From Gluconobacter roseus NBRC 3990 (GTDB taxonomy: Bacteria > Pseudomonadota > Alphaproteobacteria > Acetobacterales > Acetobacteraceae), in NCBI RefSeq assembly GCF_006538885.1, contig NZ_BJLY01000004.1, forward strand, positions 62,001 through 126,000: a stretch of 64,000 bases of DNA. Direction: 5' to 3'. Shown piece by piece: positions 43,210-53,827 of this stretch (positions within the stretch are counted from its first letter, which is position 1; the number at the start of each line of letters is the position of its first letter). The translations under genes and the position numbers were made by a program. Under the pieces are notes generated by a model. That model saw only the letters and a program-made list of their open reading frames with translations, was not told where the DNA came from and made no database searches.

Positions 43210-44510
43210 TTAGTCCAGCCGCACGGAAGGACGGACAAAGGTCTCGACCCAGTCGGAGTAAAAGGACATCAGCCCCCGGTAATAGCCGAACAGCTCGATC
43301 TGGTGCTGGCGATAGAGCATGAGATGGGCCATCCGTGCCGAAAAGCCGTGCGAGATGCCTACCCCCCCCCCCCCAGACAGTGCCACCGGGAAGGGCGGCC
43401 CAGCCATTGTATTTTCCCAGAGCCACGATCGCGCCCTTGTTATGGAAAATACAGCCCGGAACCCTGCTGGCCGTGCTCGATCCACGCGGGCAGATAGCGG
43501 GCAAGATGCTTGGCCTGCTGCCGGGCGACCTGTGCCGTGGCGGGAAGGGGATCGTCCTGAATGAAGGAGCAGTCTCCGAGCGCGAAGATGTGTTCATCAT
43601 CGATCGAGGACAGGTTCTGATTAACGAGGATCTGGCCGGTCCGGTTGATCGTCAGGCCACCATAGGCCGTGGTGACTTCGGGAGCTTTGACACCCGCCGC
43701 CCAGACACGGAGTTTGGCAGGAACATAGGAGCCGTCTTTCAGCGTGAAGCCGTGGTCGTCGGCGCCAGCGACGCGCGCATTGGTGCGGACGGTGACCCCG
43801 ATATGTTCGAGTTCCTGCTGGGCTGCGGCGGAGACGGATTCCGGGAACGCAGGAAGGATACGGGCGCCTGACTGCAGGAGCGTGACATGCAGTTTGGGCG
43901 GGGCCTTGCCGAACGCATGCAGGTTATAGGGACCGACGATTTCCAGCGCCTTGTGCAGCTCGGCGGCGAGCTGGACACCGGTTGCACCACCGCCGACGAT
44001 GGCGATGTCCAGTTCTGAATTGTTGGCGAAGGCGCGGAGCAGTTCCATCCGGAATTTTTCGTTGAAGGCGTTGGCCTCCACGAGATTGTCGATGGACATG
44101 CAGTATTCCTTGACGCCGGGCGTGCCGAAATCATTGGCGCAGCTGCCGATCGCAATGACGATCGTGTCGTATTTCATGCGCCGGCTTTCGAGAATGACGG
44201 TGCCGTCGGCTTCCAGAAGCGGGCTGAGGACGACTTCACGGTTCTCGCGGTCGATGGAAGCCACTTCGCCGGGCCAGAACTCGAAATGGTGGCCGCTGGC
44301 CTGGGAGATGAAGTTTACCTTGTCGTTTTCATTGCTGAGCGTGCCGGAAGCAAAGCAGTGCAGCATTGGCTTCCAGACATGGGAAAAGCTCTTGTCGATC
44401 AGCGTGATGCGCGCCTTTCCGGGTTTTCCCATCGATTTGCCGAGGCGGGTTGCAAGGGCAAGACCGGCAACACCGCCACCGACAATCAGAATTTCAGATC
44501 GAGACGCCAT
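43210..44510 (-). pseudogene. ndh: Type II NADH dehydrogenase, frameshifted (G13 tract)
   Basis: The frame from 44510 codes a type II NADH:quinone oxidoreductase: FAD motif VGGGVAGLALATRLG (about 10-24), NAD motif IVGGGATGVQLAAELHKA, and GDCSFIQDDP. It stops prematurely at 43440, and the family-like sequence continues in a second frame (HNKGAIVALGKYNGWAALPGG) and then a third (ISHGFSARMAHLML... ending FVRPSVRLD at 43210). Removing one G near 43462-43464 and one from a 13-G tract (minus strand; C's at 43362-43374) restores about 430 residues. This enzyme is the main NADH oxidase in Gluconobacter, which lacks complex I, so sequencing error or tract-length variation is as likely as true loss. 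Confidence 0.8.
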
Positions 44511-44750
44511 CGGTTTTCAGGCCTCCGTGTAGGGAGTGGGCAACAGAAAAGTTACGAGGGGAGGAATATCTGCCAAGCTCTCTGGTGGCTGATATGAATG
44601 CTTTGGGTGTATTAAGGGCGTTCAGGTTGTGATGAAAATCATATTCAGGTGACTGAAATACACATTCATCACATATCAAGTACTGGAAAGCTGATTTTCA
44701 AAACGCCGTGAGGGGCGGGAAGGCTCTGTTTCCCGCCCTGATCGACGTCC

Positions 44751-46142
44751 TCAGAGCGGGGCGTCGATATCCACGATGTTGATGAGCTTGTGGTTCACGA
44801 ACTCCTTGATGCCCAGGCCCACCAGCTCGCGGCCATAGCCGGAGCGGGCGATGCCGCCGAAGGGAAGGTCGGCCTTGGGGATCAGCGGGTGGTTGACGTA
44901 GACCATGCCCGTACGGATCTTCGAAGCCACGCGGGCGCCACGGCTCTCGTCCTTTGTAAAGACCGCACCGCCCAGACCGTAGGGAGAGTCGTTGGCGATG
45001 CGGATGGCATCGGCTTCGTCCTTGGCGCGATACAGCTGTGTGACCGGGCCGAAGAACTCCCAGTGACGGGCCTCGTTGTTTTCGTCCAGTCCAGTCATCA
45101 GCAGAGGCTGAAAGAAGGAGCCTTTCGTGGGGACCGGAGCGCCGAGGGGCTCGACCTTGGCGCCGTGCTTCTTGGCTTCCTCGACCTGCTTGCGCAGATC
45201 ATCCGCCGCACCCTGCGAGCAAAGCGGGGCGAGGGTGATGGACGGATCCATCGGGTCACCGGCCTTGAGTTCGGCAACGCCCTTTTTGTAGAGGTCCAGG
45301 AAGCGGTCATAAATTGCGTCGGCCACGATGATGCGCTTGGCGGAGACGCAGACCTGTCCGGCGTTCCAGTGGCGACCGAGAACGGCCCATTTCGCGGCCT
45401 TTTCAACGTCCGCGTCATCCAGCACGATGAAGGCATCGGCGCCGCCGAGTTCCATTGTGGCTTTCTTCAGCGCCTTGCCGGCCGTTCCCGCGATGATGAC
45501 ACCTGCACCCTCGGAACCTGTCAGAGCCACGCCGCAGACGCGGGGATCGTTCAGGATCATTTCCGTATGGGGACGGGCAAGATAGAGGTTGCGGAACAGT
45601 CCCTTGGGCAGTCCGGCCTCGTTCATCAGATCTTCGCAGATCGCGGCACACTGCGGCAGGTTGGATGCGTGCTTGAGCAGGACCGCATTACCGGCCGAAA
45701 GCTGCGGGGCAATGATGCGGACGACCTGATAGAACGGGAAGTTCCACGGCTCGATAGCCAGCACGATGCCGAGAGGTTCGTGAACCAGCGTAGCCTTGCC
45801 CTCGGCCGGATTGGCGACCGGAAGCGTCTCGGGCTTCAGCAGTTCTTCGGCATGCTCGGCATAATATTCAAAGATTTCGGCGGAGAGAATGATCTCCATC
45901 TTTGATTCTTTGAACAGCTTGCCCATTTCGAGCGTGCCAAGACGTGCATATTTGTCGAGGTCGCGGCGCAGGATTTCGGCGGCAGTTTTCATGATCTTTG
46001 CGCGTTCGACAAAGGAGGTATCGCGCCAGCTTTCAAAGGCCTTGTAGGCGTCTGTCAGCGCGGCCTGGACTTCTTCATCCGTCGCGTTCGGGAAGGTCTT
46101 GAGGACTTCGCCGGTGTAGGGATTTGTCGTTGCGTAGGCCAT
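44751..46142 (-). CDS. NAD(P)-dependent aldehyde dehydrogenase (succinate-semialdehyde dehydrogenase-like)
   Basis: A 463-residue cytosolic aldehyde dehydrogenase. The usual blocks are present: IEPWNFPFYQ (about 127-136), catalytic Glu in MELGGADAFIV, nucleophile Cys in NAGQVCVSAKR, and the C-terminal LPFGGIARSGYGRE. Length and pattern fit the succinate-semialdehyde dehydrogenase group, though oxidation of acetaldehyde or other aldehydes is equally plausible in an acetic acid bacterium. The start ATG lies at 46142. Confidence 0.88.
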   Translation of the reverse strand: MAYATTNPYTGEVLKTFPNATDEEVQAALTDAYKAFESWRDTSFVERAKIMKTAAEILRRDLDKYARLGTLEMGKLFKESKMEIILSAEIFEYYAEHAEELLKPETLPVANPAEGKATLVHEPLGIVLAIEPWNFPFYQVVRIIAPQLSAGNAVLLKHASNLPQCAAICEDLMNEAGLPKGLFRNLYLARPHTEMILNDPRVCGVALTGSEGAGVIIAGTAGKALKKATMELGGADAFIVLDDADVEKAAKWAVLGRHWNAGQVCVSAKRIIVADAIYDRFLDLYKKGVAELKAGDPMDPSITLAPLCSQGAADDLRKQVEEAKKHGAKVEPLGAPVPTKGSFFQPLLMTGLDENNEARHWEFFGPVTQLYRAKDEADAIRIANDSPYGLGGAVFTKDESRGARVASKIRTGMVYVNHPLIPKADLPFGGIARSGYGRELVGLGIKEFVNHKLINIVDIDAPL

Positions 46143-46455
46143 GTTTACCTCGTTGCCGGTTGGGAAAAGGCGTGCGGCCGCAACAGGGCCGGTCGGATGG
46201 CTTTTCCCGTCATCATCTGGGGGAGCAAACAGGTTTCCAGTTCGGGACCGGGCGCAGAATGTCCGGGCTGGACAGAGTGCGTTTCTGAAAGAACAGAAGA
46301 AGTATCTGTCTGGAGAAAACGGAATGAAGAGGACGCACTGGCCGCTTTGTCCTCAAAGGACATCGCGGATTTGTGGTTTGTATTTAACATCCATTTTATC
46401 CTTTATCCGGACTGAAAACAGATAGACTGTCGAGTGGCAGGTTGTCGTCTAAATA

Positions 46456-46470
46456 TGACACTCAGTGTCA
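46456..46470. promoter_or_regulatory. Perfect 15-bp palindrome, candidate operator
   Basis: TGACACT-C-AGTGTCA is a perfect dyad of the type bound by TetR-family repressors. It lies 314 bases upstream of the aldehyde dehydrogenase start. No regulator gene is adjacent. Confidence 0.5.
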
Positions 46471-46740
46471 GAAACGGGTATTATCCATATCCCGACTGAT
46501 TACCAGAGCGCGGGCATCACATGGGTGTGAAGCGCCGTGACGTGCCCATGGCACGCGCAGGTTCCGGGATGCGTAAAGCTGCTGAAATTATGGAGAAAAC
46601 CGGTCCATTCAGAATGTCAGGATTTTCTCTTCGGATAGTGGAATCCGATGGCGCTTTCAGGCGGCGCAGGAGGGCTTTTCAGAGTCGAAAAGGGAGTCGC
46701 CGGGCCTCAGGAATAGTGTCGTCCGGGCGCGGCTGAGTGG

Positions 46741-46765
46741 CCCGGGACATGTGTCATGTCCCGGG
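46741..46765 (-). terminator. Hairpin downstream of pgm, possible terminator
   Basis: A perfect 11-bp stem, CCCGGGACATG and CATGTCCCGGG around TGT, about 15 bases after the pgm stop. No clear T-run follows on the minus strand, so it may stabilise the transcript rather than terminate it. Confidence 0.5.
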
Positions 46766-46779
46766 GATAGGCGTGTGGT

Positions 46780-48426
46780 TCAGGAAGCAAAGACCTTGGA
46801 GATGGCGTCCTGCGCTTCCTGCTGGATCGCGCGCAGATGCTCCTCGCTGACGAAGCTTTCGGCATAGATCTTGTAGACATCTTCCGTGCCGGACGGACGG
46901 GCGGCGAACCAGCCGTTCTCGGTCACGACCTTCAGCCCGCCAATCGGCGCGTCATTGCCCGGCGCACGGGTGAGCTTGCTGATGATCTTGTCGCCCGCCA
47001 GCGTCTCCAGCGGGAACTGCTCGGCTGTGAGTTTGCTGAGCTTGGCCTTCTGTTCCGGATTGGCGGCGGCATCGATCCGCTCGTAATACGGTGTGCCGAG
47101 ACGGGCGATGATCTCATGATAATGGGCGCTCGGGTTTTTGCCGGTCTTGGCTGTGATTTCAGCCGCCAGCAGGCCCAGAATGAGGCCGTCCTTGTCGGTG
47201 GTCCAGACGGTGCCGTCCCGACGCAGGAAGGTGGCGCCTGCGCTTTCCTCGCCGCCAAAGCCAAGTGAGCCATCCATCAGGCCCGGGACGAACCATTTCA
47301 GCCCGACCGGTACTTCAACGAGCTTGCGGCCCATGTCCTTTGCCACGCGGTCAATCAGCCCGCTGCTGACGAGCGTCTTGCCCACACCCAGTTCCGGGCT
47401 CCAGTCCGGGCGGTTCCGGAACAGGTAGGAAATCGCCACTGCAAGATAGTGGTTCGGGTTCATCAGGCCGTCGGGCATGGCAACAATGCCGTGACGGTCG
47501 GCGTCGGTGTCATTGGCGAAGGCGACGTCGAAACGGTCGCCCATTTCGATCAGACGCGCCATGGCATAGGGGGAGGAGCAGTCCATGCGGATCTGCCCGT
47601 CCCAGTCGGCAGTCATGAAAGAGAACGTCGGATCCACCACGTCGCTGACGACGGTGGCGTTCAGGCCGTAGCGCTCGATGATGGGCTTCCAGTAAGCCAC
47701 GGCAGCCCCGCCCAGCGGGTCGATGCCGATCTTCACGCCGGCATCGCGGATCGCCTTCATGTCGATCACGGAGTCCAGATCGTTCACATAAGGCGTAATG
47801 AAATCATAGCCTTTGATGCAGGCTTCCTGCCGTGCCTGTTCGTAAGGCAGGCGTTTGACGTCCTTCAGACCGTTGGCGAGGAAGTCATTGGCCATGTCCT
47901 GAATGGCCTTGGTGATGGACGTATCGGCCGGGCCACCATTGGTCGGGTTGTATTTGAACCCGCCATCGGACGGCGGATTATGCGACGGCGTGATGACCAC
48001 ACCATCGGCCAGACCCGTGGTGCGGCCCTTGTTGTAGGTCAGGATGGCATGGGAAATGACAGGGGTCGGCGTGTAGCCGCCATTTTCATCAATCCGGGCG
48101 TCGATCCCGTGGGCCGCAAAGACCTCGATGGCGGATTTCTGCGCCGGTCCGGACAGGGCGTGGCTGTCCATGCCGATGAAGAGCGGGCCGTCGATGCCTT
48201 CGGCCTTGCGATGGCGGCAGATGGCTTCGCAGATGGCGAGGATATGGTTCTCATTGAAGCTGGTATGGAACGAAGAGCCCCGGTGGCCGGAAGTGCCGAA
48301 CGAAACGCGCTGCGTGGCAATCGAAGGGTCGGGCTTGCGGTCATAATAAGCCGCGATCAGGGCGGGAATGTCGGTCAGCTGGTCAGAGGGAAGTCTTTTT
48401 CCGGCCAGGGGGCTGAGATGGGCCAT
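46780..48426 (-). CDS. pgm: Phosphoglucomutase (alpha-D-glucose specific)
   Basis: A 548-residue enzyme of the usual bacterial length. The N terminus [19 protein letters not shown] and SFGTSGHRG (about 43-51), the active-site serine loop [14 protein letters not shown] (about 140-153), metal-binding NDTDADRHG, and the C-terminal [15 protein letters not shown] are all present. It interconverts glucose 1-phosphate and glucose 6-phosphate for polysaccharide and sugar nucleotide synthesis. ATG 48426 is used because it gives the canonical N terminus; the longer frame is not homologous. Confidence 0.95.
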   Translation of the reverse strand: MAHLSPLAGKRLPSDQLTDIPALIAAYYDRKPDPSIATQRVSFGTSGHRGSSFHTSFNENHILAICEAICRHRKAEGIDGPLFIGMDSHALSGPAQKSAIEVFAAHGIDARIDENGGYTPTPVISHAILTYNKGRTTGLADGVVITPSHNPPSDGGFKYNPTNGGPADTSITKAIQDMANDFLANGLKDVKRLPYEQARQEACIKGYDFITPYVNDLDSVIDMKAIRDAGVKIGIDPLGGAAVAYWKPIIERYGLNATVVSDVVDPTFSFMTADWDGQIRMDCSSPYAMARLIEMGDRFDVAFANDTDADRHGIVAMPDGLMNPNHYLAVAISYLFRNRPDWSPELGVGKTLVSSGLIDRVAKDMGRKLVEVPVGLKWFVPGLMDGSLGFGGEESAGATFLRRDGTVWTTDKDGLILGLLAAEITAKTGKNPSAHYHEIIARLGTPYYERIDAAANPEQKAKLSKLTAEQFPLETLAGDKIISKLTRAPGNDAPIGGLKVVTENGWFAARPSGTEDVYKIYAESFVSEEHLRAIQQEAQDAISKVFAS

Positions 48427-48644
48427 TGCTTCAGATATCCTTGCATTTGCCGTTGCGCAGAGACGTCGGTTGACGGTCGTAACGCATGAACGCCCTGCCT
48501 GGGCGCGTCGTTCGGGCAGGAAAACTTGTATCCGGGCTGATGTCCAGAGAGGCGCGTTAGTTCTGTGAAGTTTGTGTTGCTGGAACGACAAGTCTCTCAG
48601 GCGCATGATGACATGGAAACTGTCACGGGCTGGAGGATGAACAG

Positions 48645-49874
48645 ATGAAACAGCGTTGCGGAACTTCTTTTGGCGCTCTGCACAGTCTTGTACCGGCCTG
48701 TTCCATACCGGCTGGGCTGGAGGAATTCTTTCGGACGCTGCGTGGGGTGATCCAGCATGAAATTGCCCCGAGAGCAGTGGAGAACGACCGCATCGGGCGT
48801 TATCCCCAGGCATCCATTCTGGCTTTGAAAGTCTGCGGACTCATGCGGGCGCCTCTGCCGGTTTCGCTTGGCGGTTTCGGGTTTTCCCAGGCGCTGTCTC
48901 AGGAAGTCTTTCTGGAACTCGGGATGGCGGATCCGTCCGTGGCGCAGATCTACAAGGTGCATGATGATGCGGTTCGCGAATTGCTGTCCGTAGCGCCGGC
49001 AGCGTTCTGTCAGCGGCTGGCACAGCGGATCTGTTCGGACGGGGCCATTATCGGCATGGCGATTGCCGAGGATGGCAGGCGCGCTGTTGATTTCGGGCAC
49101 GTGGTGTCACGGCCCGAAGGGGGCGGGCATCTCATTGACGGACGCAAGATCTATGCAACGGGGGCTGTAGGGGCAGATCTGCTGCTGGTGTCGTCCTATG
49201 ATGTTGTTGCAGGCGCAGTCCGGCTGGACCTGTTGCCGGCCGGGACGAAAGGTGTGCGGTTTCTGGAAGACTGGGACCGGCTGGGACAGCGGGCAACGGA
49301 TTCCGGGACCGTGATGCTGGAACACGTGCTGACGCAGCCGGAATGGTCGGTTCTGACGGGAAAATCCTTGCCACAGGTGCATGCGCCCCTGCGTTATCAG
49401 AACGGGTTTTCGATGATTCTGGTGGGGATCGGGCTGGCGGCTCTGGATGCCGGGATCCGGTTCGTGCGTGAGCATAGCCGCCCATGGGCATCTGCAGGTG
49501 TTGAGGTTGCAGCGGATGATCTGCTGGTGCGGCGGCTGTTTGGTGAAATCGGTGCGGATCTGGCGGCAGCCTGTGCGAGTGTGCGGGCTGCGGCGAAGCT
49601 GCTGGATACGTTTGAGCAGGGCGGGATGACGCGGGCGGAGGTTGCTGTTCCCGTTTATGCGGCGCGGTCCTCGGCATGTCGGGCGGCGCTGCGTGCAGGG
49701 TCGGATCTCATGTCGGTGCTGGGTGCGCGGGTGACGGATGCAGCATGGGGATTTGACCGGTACTGGCGGGATGCGCGGACCGTGTCGCTGCATGATCCGG
49801 TGGAATGGAAGCATGAGGAAATCGGGCGGAATCTTCTGACAGGCTGGGAGCCCGAGCCCGGGCTTTATCAGTAA
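48645..49874 (+). CDS. SfnB/DszC-like acyl-CoA dehydrogenase-fold flavoprotein
   Basis: A 409-residue acyl-CoA dehydrogenase-fold protein. There is no catalytic Glu in the usual acyl-CoA dehydrogenase context; instead the C terminus [20 protein letters not shown] resembles the SfnB/DszC group of flavin-dependent monooxygenases linked to sulfone and sulfonate use. N-terminal helices (about 1-115) and the beta domain with [14 protein letters not shown] (about 163-176) fit. GGAGG lies 9 bases before ATG 48645. Convergent with a TonB receptor and MFS transporter, so an organosulfur uptake role is plausible but unproven. Confidence 0.72.
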   Translation: MKQRCGTSFGALHSLVPACSIPAGLEEFFRTLRGVIQHEIAPRAVENDRIGRYPQASILALKVCGLMRAPLPVSLGGFGFSQALSQEVFLELGMADPSVAQIYKVHDDAVRELLSVAPAAFCQRLAQRICSDGAIIGMAIAEDGRRAVDFGHVVSRPEGGGHLIDGRKIYATGAVGADLLLVSSYDVVAGAVRLDLLPAGTKGVRFLEDWDRLGQRATDSGTVMLEHVLTQPEWSVLTGKSLPQVHAPLRYQNGFSMILVGIGLAALDAGIRFVREHSRPWASAGVEVAADDLLVRRLFGEIGADLAAACASVRAAAKLLDTFEQGGMTRAEVAVPVYAARSSACRAALRAGSDLMSVLGARVTDAAWGFDRYWRDARTVSLHDPVEWKHEEIGRNLLTGWEPEPGLYQ

Positions 49875-49914
49875 TCACCAACTGGGTCAGGTTCGCGAGA
49901 GGTCCAGCCTGTCC

Positions 49915-52308
49915 TCAGAAATGGGCACTGACGGTTCCGAAGAACTGACGCGGTGCACCCATCAGGAAGTAATTGTATCCGGTATTGACGAAATTATTGC
50001 CAAGCTCGTTGGTCGTCGAAACATAGGTCTTGTTGGCAAGATTGTAGATGTTCAGGCTTGCCGTCAGCCCCTTGAGGACGCTGATATTCCCGAAATTGTA
50101 GCGTGCCCCGAAATTGGCGAGGAAGTAACCCGGGACATGCAGATCGTTCGTATAGGTCAGCTGCCGGCTCGACAGGTAAGTCCCATCGACATGCACCTCA
50201 AAACCGCCGATGCGGTAGGTGATGTTTCCCTTGTACATGAACTGCGGATAGTTCGGCACGAGCTTGCCGCGCGTTGCCTGCACGCCGGATGCGGTCGTGA
50301 CATCCTGATCGTAGGTGGAGTGAGCGTAGGAGAACGAGTTGTAGATCGACAGTCCGTCGACCGGCCGGATCGTGACGCTTGCTTCTGCACCGTTCGTTGT
50401 CACGCCGCCTACATTCTCGACCGCCGTGATCGGGTTGATGCCCGACTGGCTGTTGATCAGCTGAAGGCGGTTGGAGAAGTTGATCCGGTACAGGGAGGCC
50501 AGGGCGCTCAGGAACGGTGTTGTGTAGCGGTAGCCCCCTTCATAGACCCAGTCGGTTTCGGGGCGCAGCGTGTTCTTCGTGCTCTGAAAAGCGCTCTGCG
50601 ACGATGTCCAAGGGGTTGCGGAGACGTTGGTGCCGTATCCGTCTTCCGGGAAGGAGCGCATGTTGTGCGAGACGTCGAAGAACAGTTCATGGTGGGGCAG
50701 GAAGCGCCAGTTGGCCGAAACCTGCGGCAGGAACGCGTTGGAAGCCTCAAGCCGTCCCTGTGCGATCTGCGTGCCGTTGATGGCGAGGCTCTGCGTGGGG
50801 ACGCTGTTTCCGGCATTGACGATCATGGATTTGAAGCCTGCATTGACTGTCAGGGTCTTTGTGATGCGATAGGTGTCCTGAAGATGGAACACGAATGTGT
50901 TGGTTGAGAATGCTTCCTGCCAGGGTTGGGCAAAGACCTTGCTGGTCGGAAAGCCCGTCGTCGGATTGCCAAGCGTGCCCTGTCCCAGAACCGGGGCTTC
51001 GGTGAAATAGCGGCTTTCGTTGAAATTGCCGTATTCGTACCAGACACCGGCATTGATCGTATGGCGCGCGATCTTGTAGGTCAGCGCGGTCTGGAAGCCG
51101 CCGCGTGCGATTTCCGGCGTCTGGATGCGCTGTGACAGTGGTGCGCCATTGGGGGACGGCATGTAAGGTGTGGTCCAGGTGCTGTAGCCGGTATCGGCGT
51201 GACCATAGAGCGTGGTTTTCCAGTTCAGCCGGTCCGTGAAGTTCTCGTCCAGCGTCAGGCCACCCAGATAATCGACGCGGTTGGCCGTACCGGCATAATA
51301 GGCTGCGTCATATGGGTCGTTGGTTTTCTGAAGCGCCGGGCGATAGATGCCCTGCGCTGCCTGATAGGCTGCCGTGTAGTCCGGATAGTAGTTGGCAAGG
51401 TTCGGACCGACCGTATGCAGGTAGTTCATGGTCATGTCCTGGTAGTCGAACTGCTGCGTCGAGCTCCAGTCGAAGAAGGCCTTGATGGACGATCCCCGCG
51501 CCAGCGGCTGGACGATCTTCGCGTTCACCTGATCGGAATAATCGTAGCCGCCGCCTTTCCACAGGTTCATGTTCGTGCGGGCATAGGCCACATAAAAGCG
51601 CGTTCCGGACTTGTTGAGGTCGCCGCTGTCCAGCCGCACATAGGTACGCATCGCGGAATTGCTGCCGAAGGTCTGGCTGACCGTGCCGCCACGCTTGTGG
51701 GCGGGGTCGAGGGAATGGATCTGGATTGCACCGCCCAGATTGCTGGTGGAGGCGACGTCAATTGCACCAGCGCCCTGTGAGACATCCACGCTGCCGACAT
51801 CATCAGAGATGATCGAGCGTGTCACGCTCAGACCGTTGTAGTTGTTGAACTACTGGTCTCCGAGCGGAATGTCATCAAGTGTGAAGCCGAGCTGGGACTG
51901 GCTGAAACCGCGCATGAAGATCTGGCTGGAATATTCATAGGCACCGAACGGATCGGCGGACTGATAGACGACGCCGGGCAGCTGGCTCAGAACCTTGAGC
52001 GGCGAAGTTCCCGGTGCGCTTTGCAGCATCATGCTGTGTGTGATGCTGGTCATCTGGCGGGTAGAGCCATGACCAAAGACGGTAATCGCTTCGTCATGTC
52101 TGGAAATGCGGACTTCCTTTTTCGCCGGGGCTTTCCGGGCAGTTTTCGGAGCAGTGGCAGCATGGGGCGTCCGGGACGACGCATCTGTCGTCCTGCCGGA
52201 TGTGTCGGCTGCGCGGGCCGGGCTGGAGAGAAGCCCCGGACAGAGAGCGGGGATCATTGCCACGCCACTGAGGACGGTCGAAAGCGTGAGAGCCTGTCGC
52301 GTGATCAT
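49915..52308 (-). pseudogene. TonB-dependent receptor interrupted by in-frame TAG
   Basis: One frame of 798 codons from ATG 52308 to TGA at 49915, broken by TAG at 51852-51850. The first part (152 residues) has a signal peptide, a Lys/Thr-rich spacer and the plug segment VLSQLPGVVYQSAD...TLDDIPLGDQ; after the TAG the same frame reads FNNYNGLSVTRSIISDDVGSVDVSQGAGAIDVAS and a complete barrel ending QFFGTVSAHF. The receptor at 40.7 kb has Thr at the aligned position, so this is a single nonsense change, not a frameshift. The gene's start overlaps the MFS stop by 4 bases (ATGA). It may be inactive or read through. Confidence 0.85.
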
Positions 52309-53594
52309 TTGATCGTTCCTTGGTTTGCCGGGGTCGGCAGGGAGAAAGGGGGCATGGGGAACGCAGCGTGGCTGTCCGATGCATCCGTTTCACGAAGTCC
52401 GAACTGGTAAATGGCGGCGCAGGTCAGCCCTACACCGCAGGCAATAAGCATCGAAGGCGCGAAGGATCTGAAGTGATCCACCATGATGCCGGTCACGACA
52501 GGGGCCAGCGCACCACCGAGTGAGCCTCCCGTGTTCTGGATGGCCTCAAGCGTCGCAACGCGATGCTCTGCGGCAATGACGGTTCCAAGTGTCCATCCCG
52601 TGCTCATGGCGACCCCGCCTGCGAACAGGGCGGCGGCCATGAAGGCCATGGAGATGGTCAGGCCGGTATCAAGCGCGGTCAGCCCGGTCATGATGGCGGC
52701 CACCACCATTGAGAGCACGAGCGGACGGCGGCAGGCTTCCAGTCGTCCGAGGCCCCGCGCCATCAGACGGTCTGAAAGCAGGCCACCCGTCAGGTTGCCG
52801 GCGAAACCGCAGATCTGGGGCAGGGCCGAGAGCAGTCCGGCCTGTGTTGCGGTGAGATGATAAGCGGACTGGAGCCATGCGGGCAGCCAGGTCGCATACA
52901 GCCAGGTCAGGTAGATGATACCCGCAAAACCGGCAGTCACGATCCAACTGGAGCGCTGACGCAGGAGATATCCCAGATCATCGCGCAGGATGGAGGGTGG
53001 CCGGGAAGAGGCGGACGTAGTGGGCATCGGATCGCGGTAATAGAGAACCCAGACCAGCCCGAGCAGTAGGCTGAGCACGCCGATGATGACCGACATGCCG
53101 CGCCATCCCTGAAACGCCATGATCGCCAGAAGCAGGGGAGGGGCAAGCGCTGGCCCGAGGGCCGCCGAACCGTTGAAAAGCCCGATGACCGTTCCTCTCT
53201 CCGCAGGCGGGAACCAGCGTACGAGCACGCGTGTGCCGGCCAGAAAAAGCGGGGACTCCCCTATGCCGAGCAGGATCCGGCACACGAACAGTCCCGCTAC
53301 ACTTGGCATCAGTCCGAAGCCGATCTGGGCGCAGGACCATACGCACAGGCCCGCCCCGAGCAGCATCCGTCCTCCCAGACGATCCGCCAGAAGTCCGGCG
53401 GGAATCTGGCTGACGAGATAGGCCCAGGCGAAGACGGAGAGCAGCCAGCCCATGCCGGTATAGGACATGTGCATGCTGGACATGATGGCGGTGTTGCCGA
53501 TGGAGAGGGCGGCCCGATCAATGTAGCTGATGCAGCCTGCCATCACGAGCAGGGAGACACTCAGACGCCGCCGCCAGCCCGGAATGACGGTCAT
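52305..53594 (-). CDS. MFS transporter, ACS (anion:cation symporter) family
   Basis: A 429-residue protein with 12 helices. The first helix region GCISYIDRAALSIGNTAIM with D near the end of helix 1, the loop LADRLGGRMLLGAGLCVWS and GESPLFLAGTRVLVRWFPPAERGTVIGLFNGSAALGPALAPP are features of the sugar-acid/phthalate ACS family. Its stop overlaps the TonB receptor start, and its ATG overlaps a short upstream frame, so three genes appear coupled on the minus strand. The substrate is probably an organic anion; unknown. Confidence 0.86.
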   Translation of the reverse strand: MTVIPGWRRRLSVSLLVMAGCISYIDRAALSIGNTAIMSSMHMSYTGMGWLLSVFAWAYLVSQIPAGLLADRLGGRMLLGAGLCVWSCAQIGFGLMPSVAGLFVCRILLGIGESPLFLAGTRVLVRWFPPAERGTVIGLFNGSAALGPALAPPLLLAIMAFQGWRGMSVIIGVLSLLLGLVWVLYYRDPMPTTSASSRPPSILRDDLGYLLRQRSSWIVTAGFAGIIYLTWLYATWLPAWLQSAYHLTATQAGLLSALPQICGFAGNLTGGLLSDRLMARGLGRLEACRRPLVLSMVVAAIMTGLTALDTGLTISMAFMAAALFAGGVAMSTGWTLGTVIAAEHRVATLEAIQNTGGSLGGALAPVVTGIMVDHFRSFAPSMLIACGVGLTCAAIYQFGLRETDASDSHAAFPMPPFSLPTPANQGTIK

Positions 53595-53827
53595 GCTGCG
53601 GACTCCCGCACGCAGGCGGCCAGACGCCCGATGCTGGCAGGATAGGAATAGCTCTTCTCCCGGAGGGCGCGCGTGGTTAGGCGTTGCAGCGCCGTGGCTG
53701 AGTGAGACAGACTCTGGCCATATGCCGTTAAAACCGGTTCAGGATGTTGCCGCTTGGCTGTGCGCAGGATCAGAAGAAATTCCATGAATCGTTCGAGTGT
53801 CAGGACAGCATGATTGATTGTGGACAA
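53591..53827 (-). CDS. Short hypothetical frame coupled to MFS gene
   Basis: A 78-residue frame ending 4 bases into the MFS gene (ATGA overlap). The start at 53827 or ATG 53785 is not supported by a clear ribosome site. It resembles the C-terminal end of some larger gene (basic helices, ending ACVRESAA), but no family was recognised. It may be a remnant or an unrelated frame; only the coupling argues for it. Confidence 0.3.
   Translation of the reverse strand: MSTINHAVLTLERFMEFLLILRTAKRQHPEPVLTAYGQSLSHSATALQRLTTRALREKSYSYPASIGRLAACVRESAA

Larger units (their letters stand above)
46143..46779. other. Intergenic region with operator-like palindromes
   Basis: No gene supported: frames here lack ribosome sites and have shadow-like composition. 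It contains the perfect palindrome at 46456-46470, a TCACA-TGGG-TGTGA dyad at 46517-46530, and the pgm-proximal hairpin at 46741. Confidence 0.5.

Noticed and set aside
46517-46530. CRP-like site TCACA-TGGG-TGTGA
   Set aside because: Half-sites are in the inverted order and spacing is 4 rather than 6, so it does not match a CRP site.
31005-51852. Amber codon recoding (TAG as sense) suggested by two CAG TAG events
   Set aside because: Several intact genes end naturally in TAG (metR, the DeoR gene, the TonB receptor at 43139, the DUF2141 gene), so TAG is a normal stop; two point nonsense changes are simpler.
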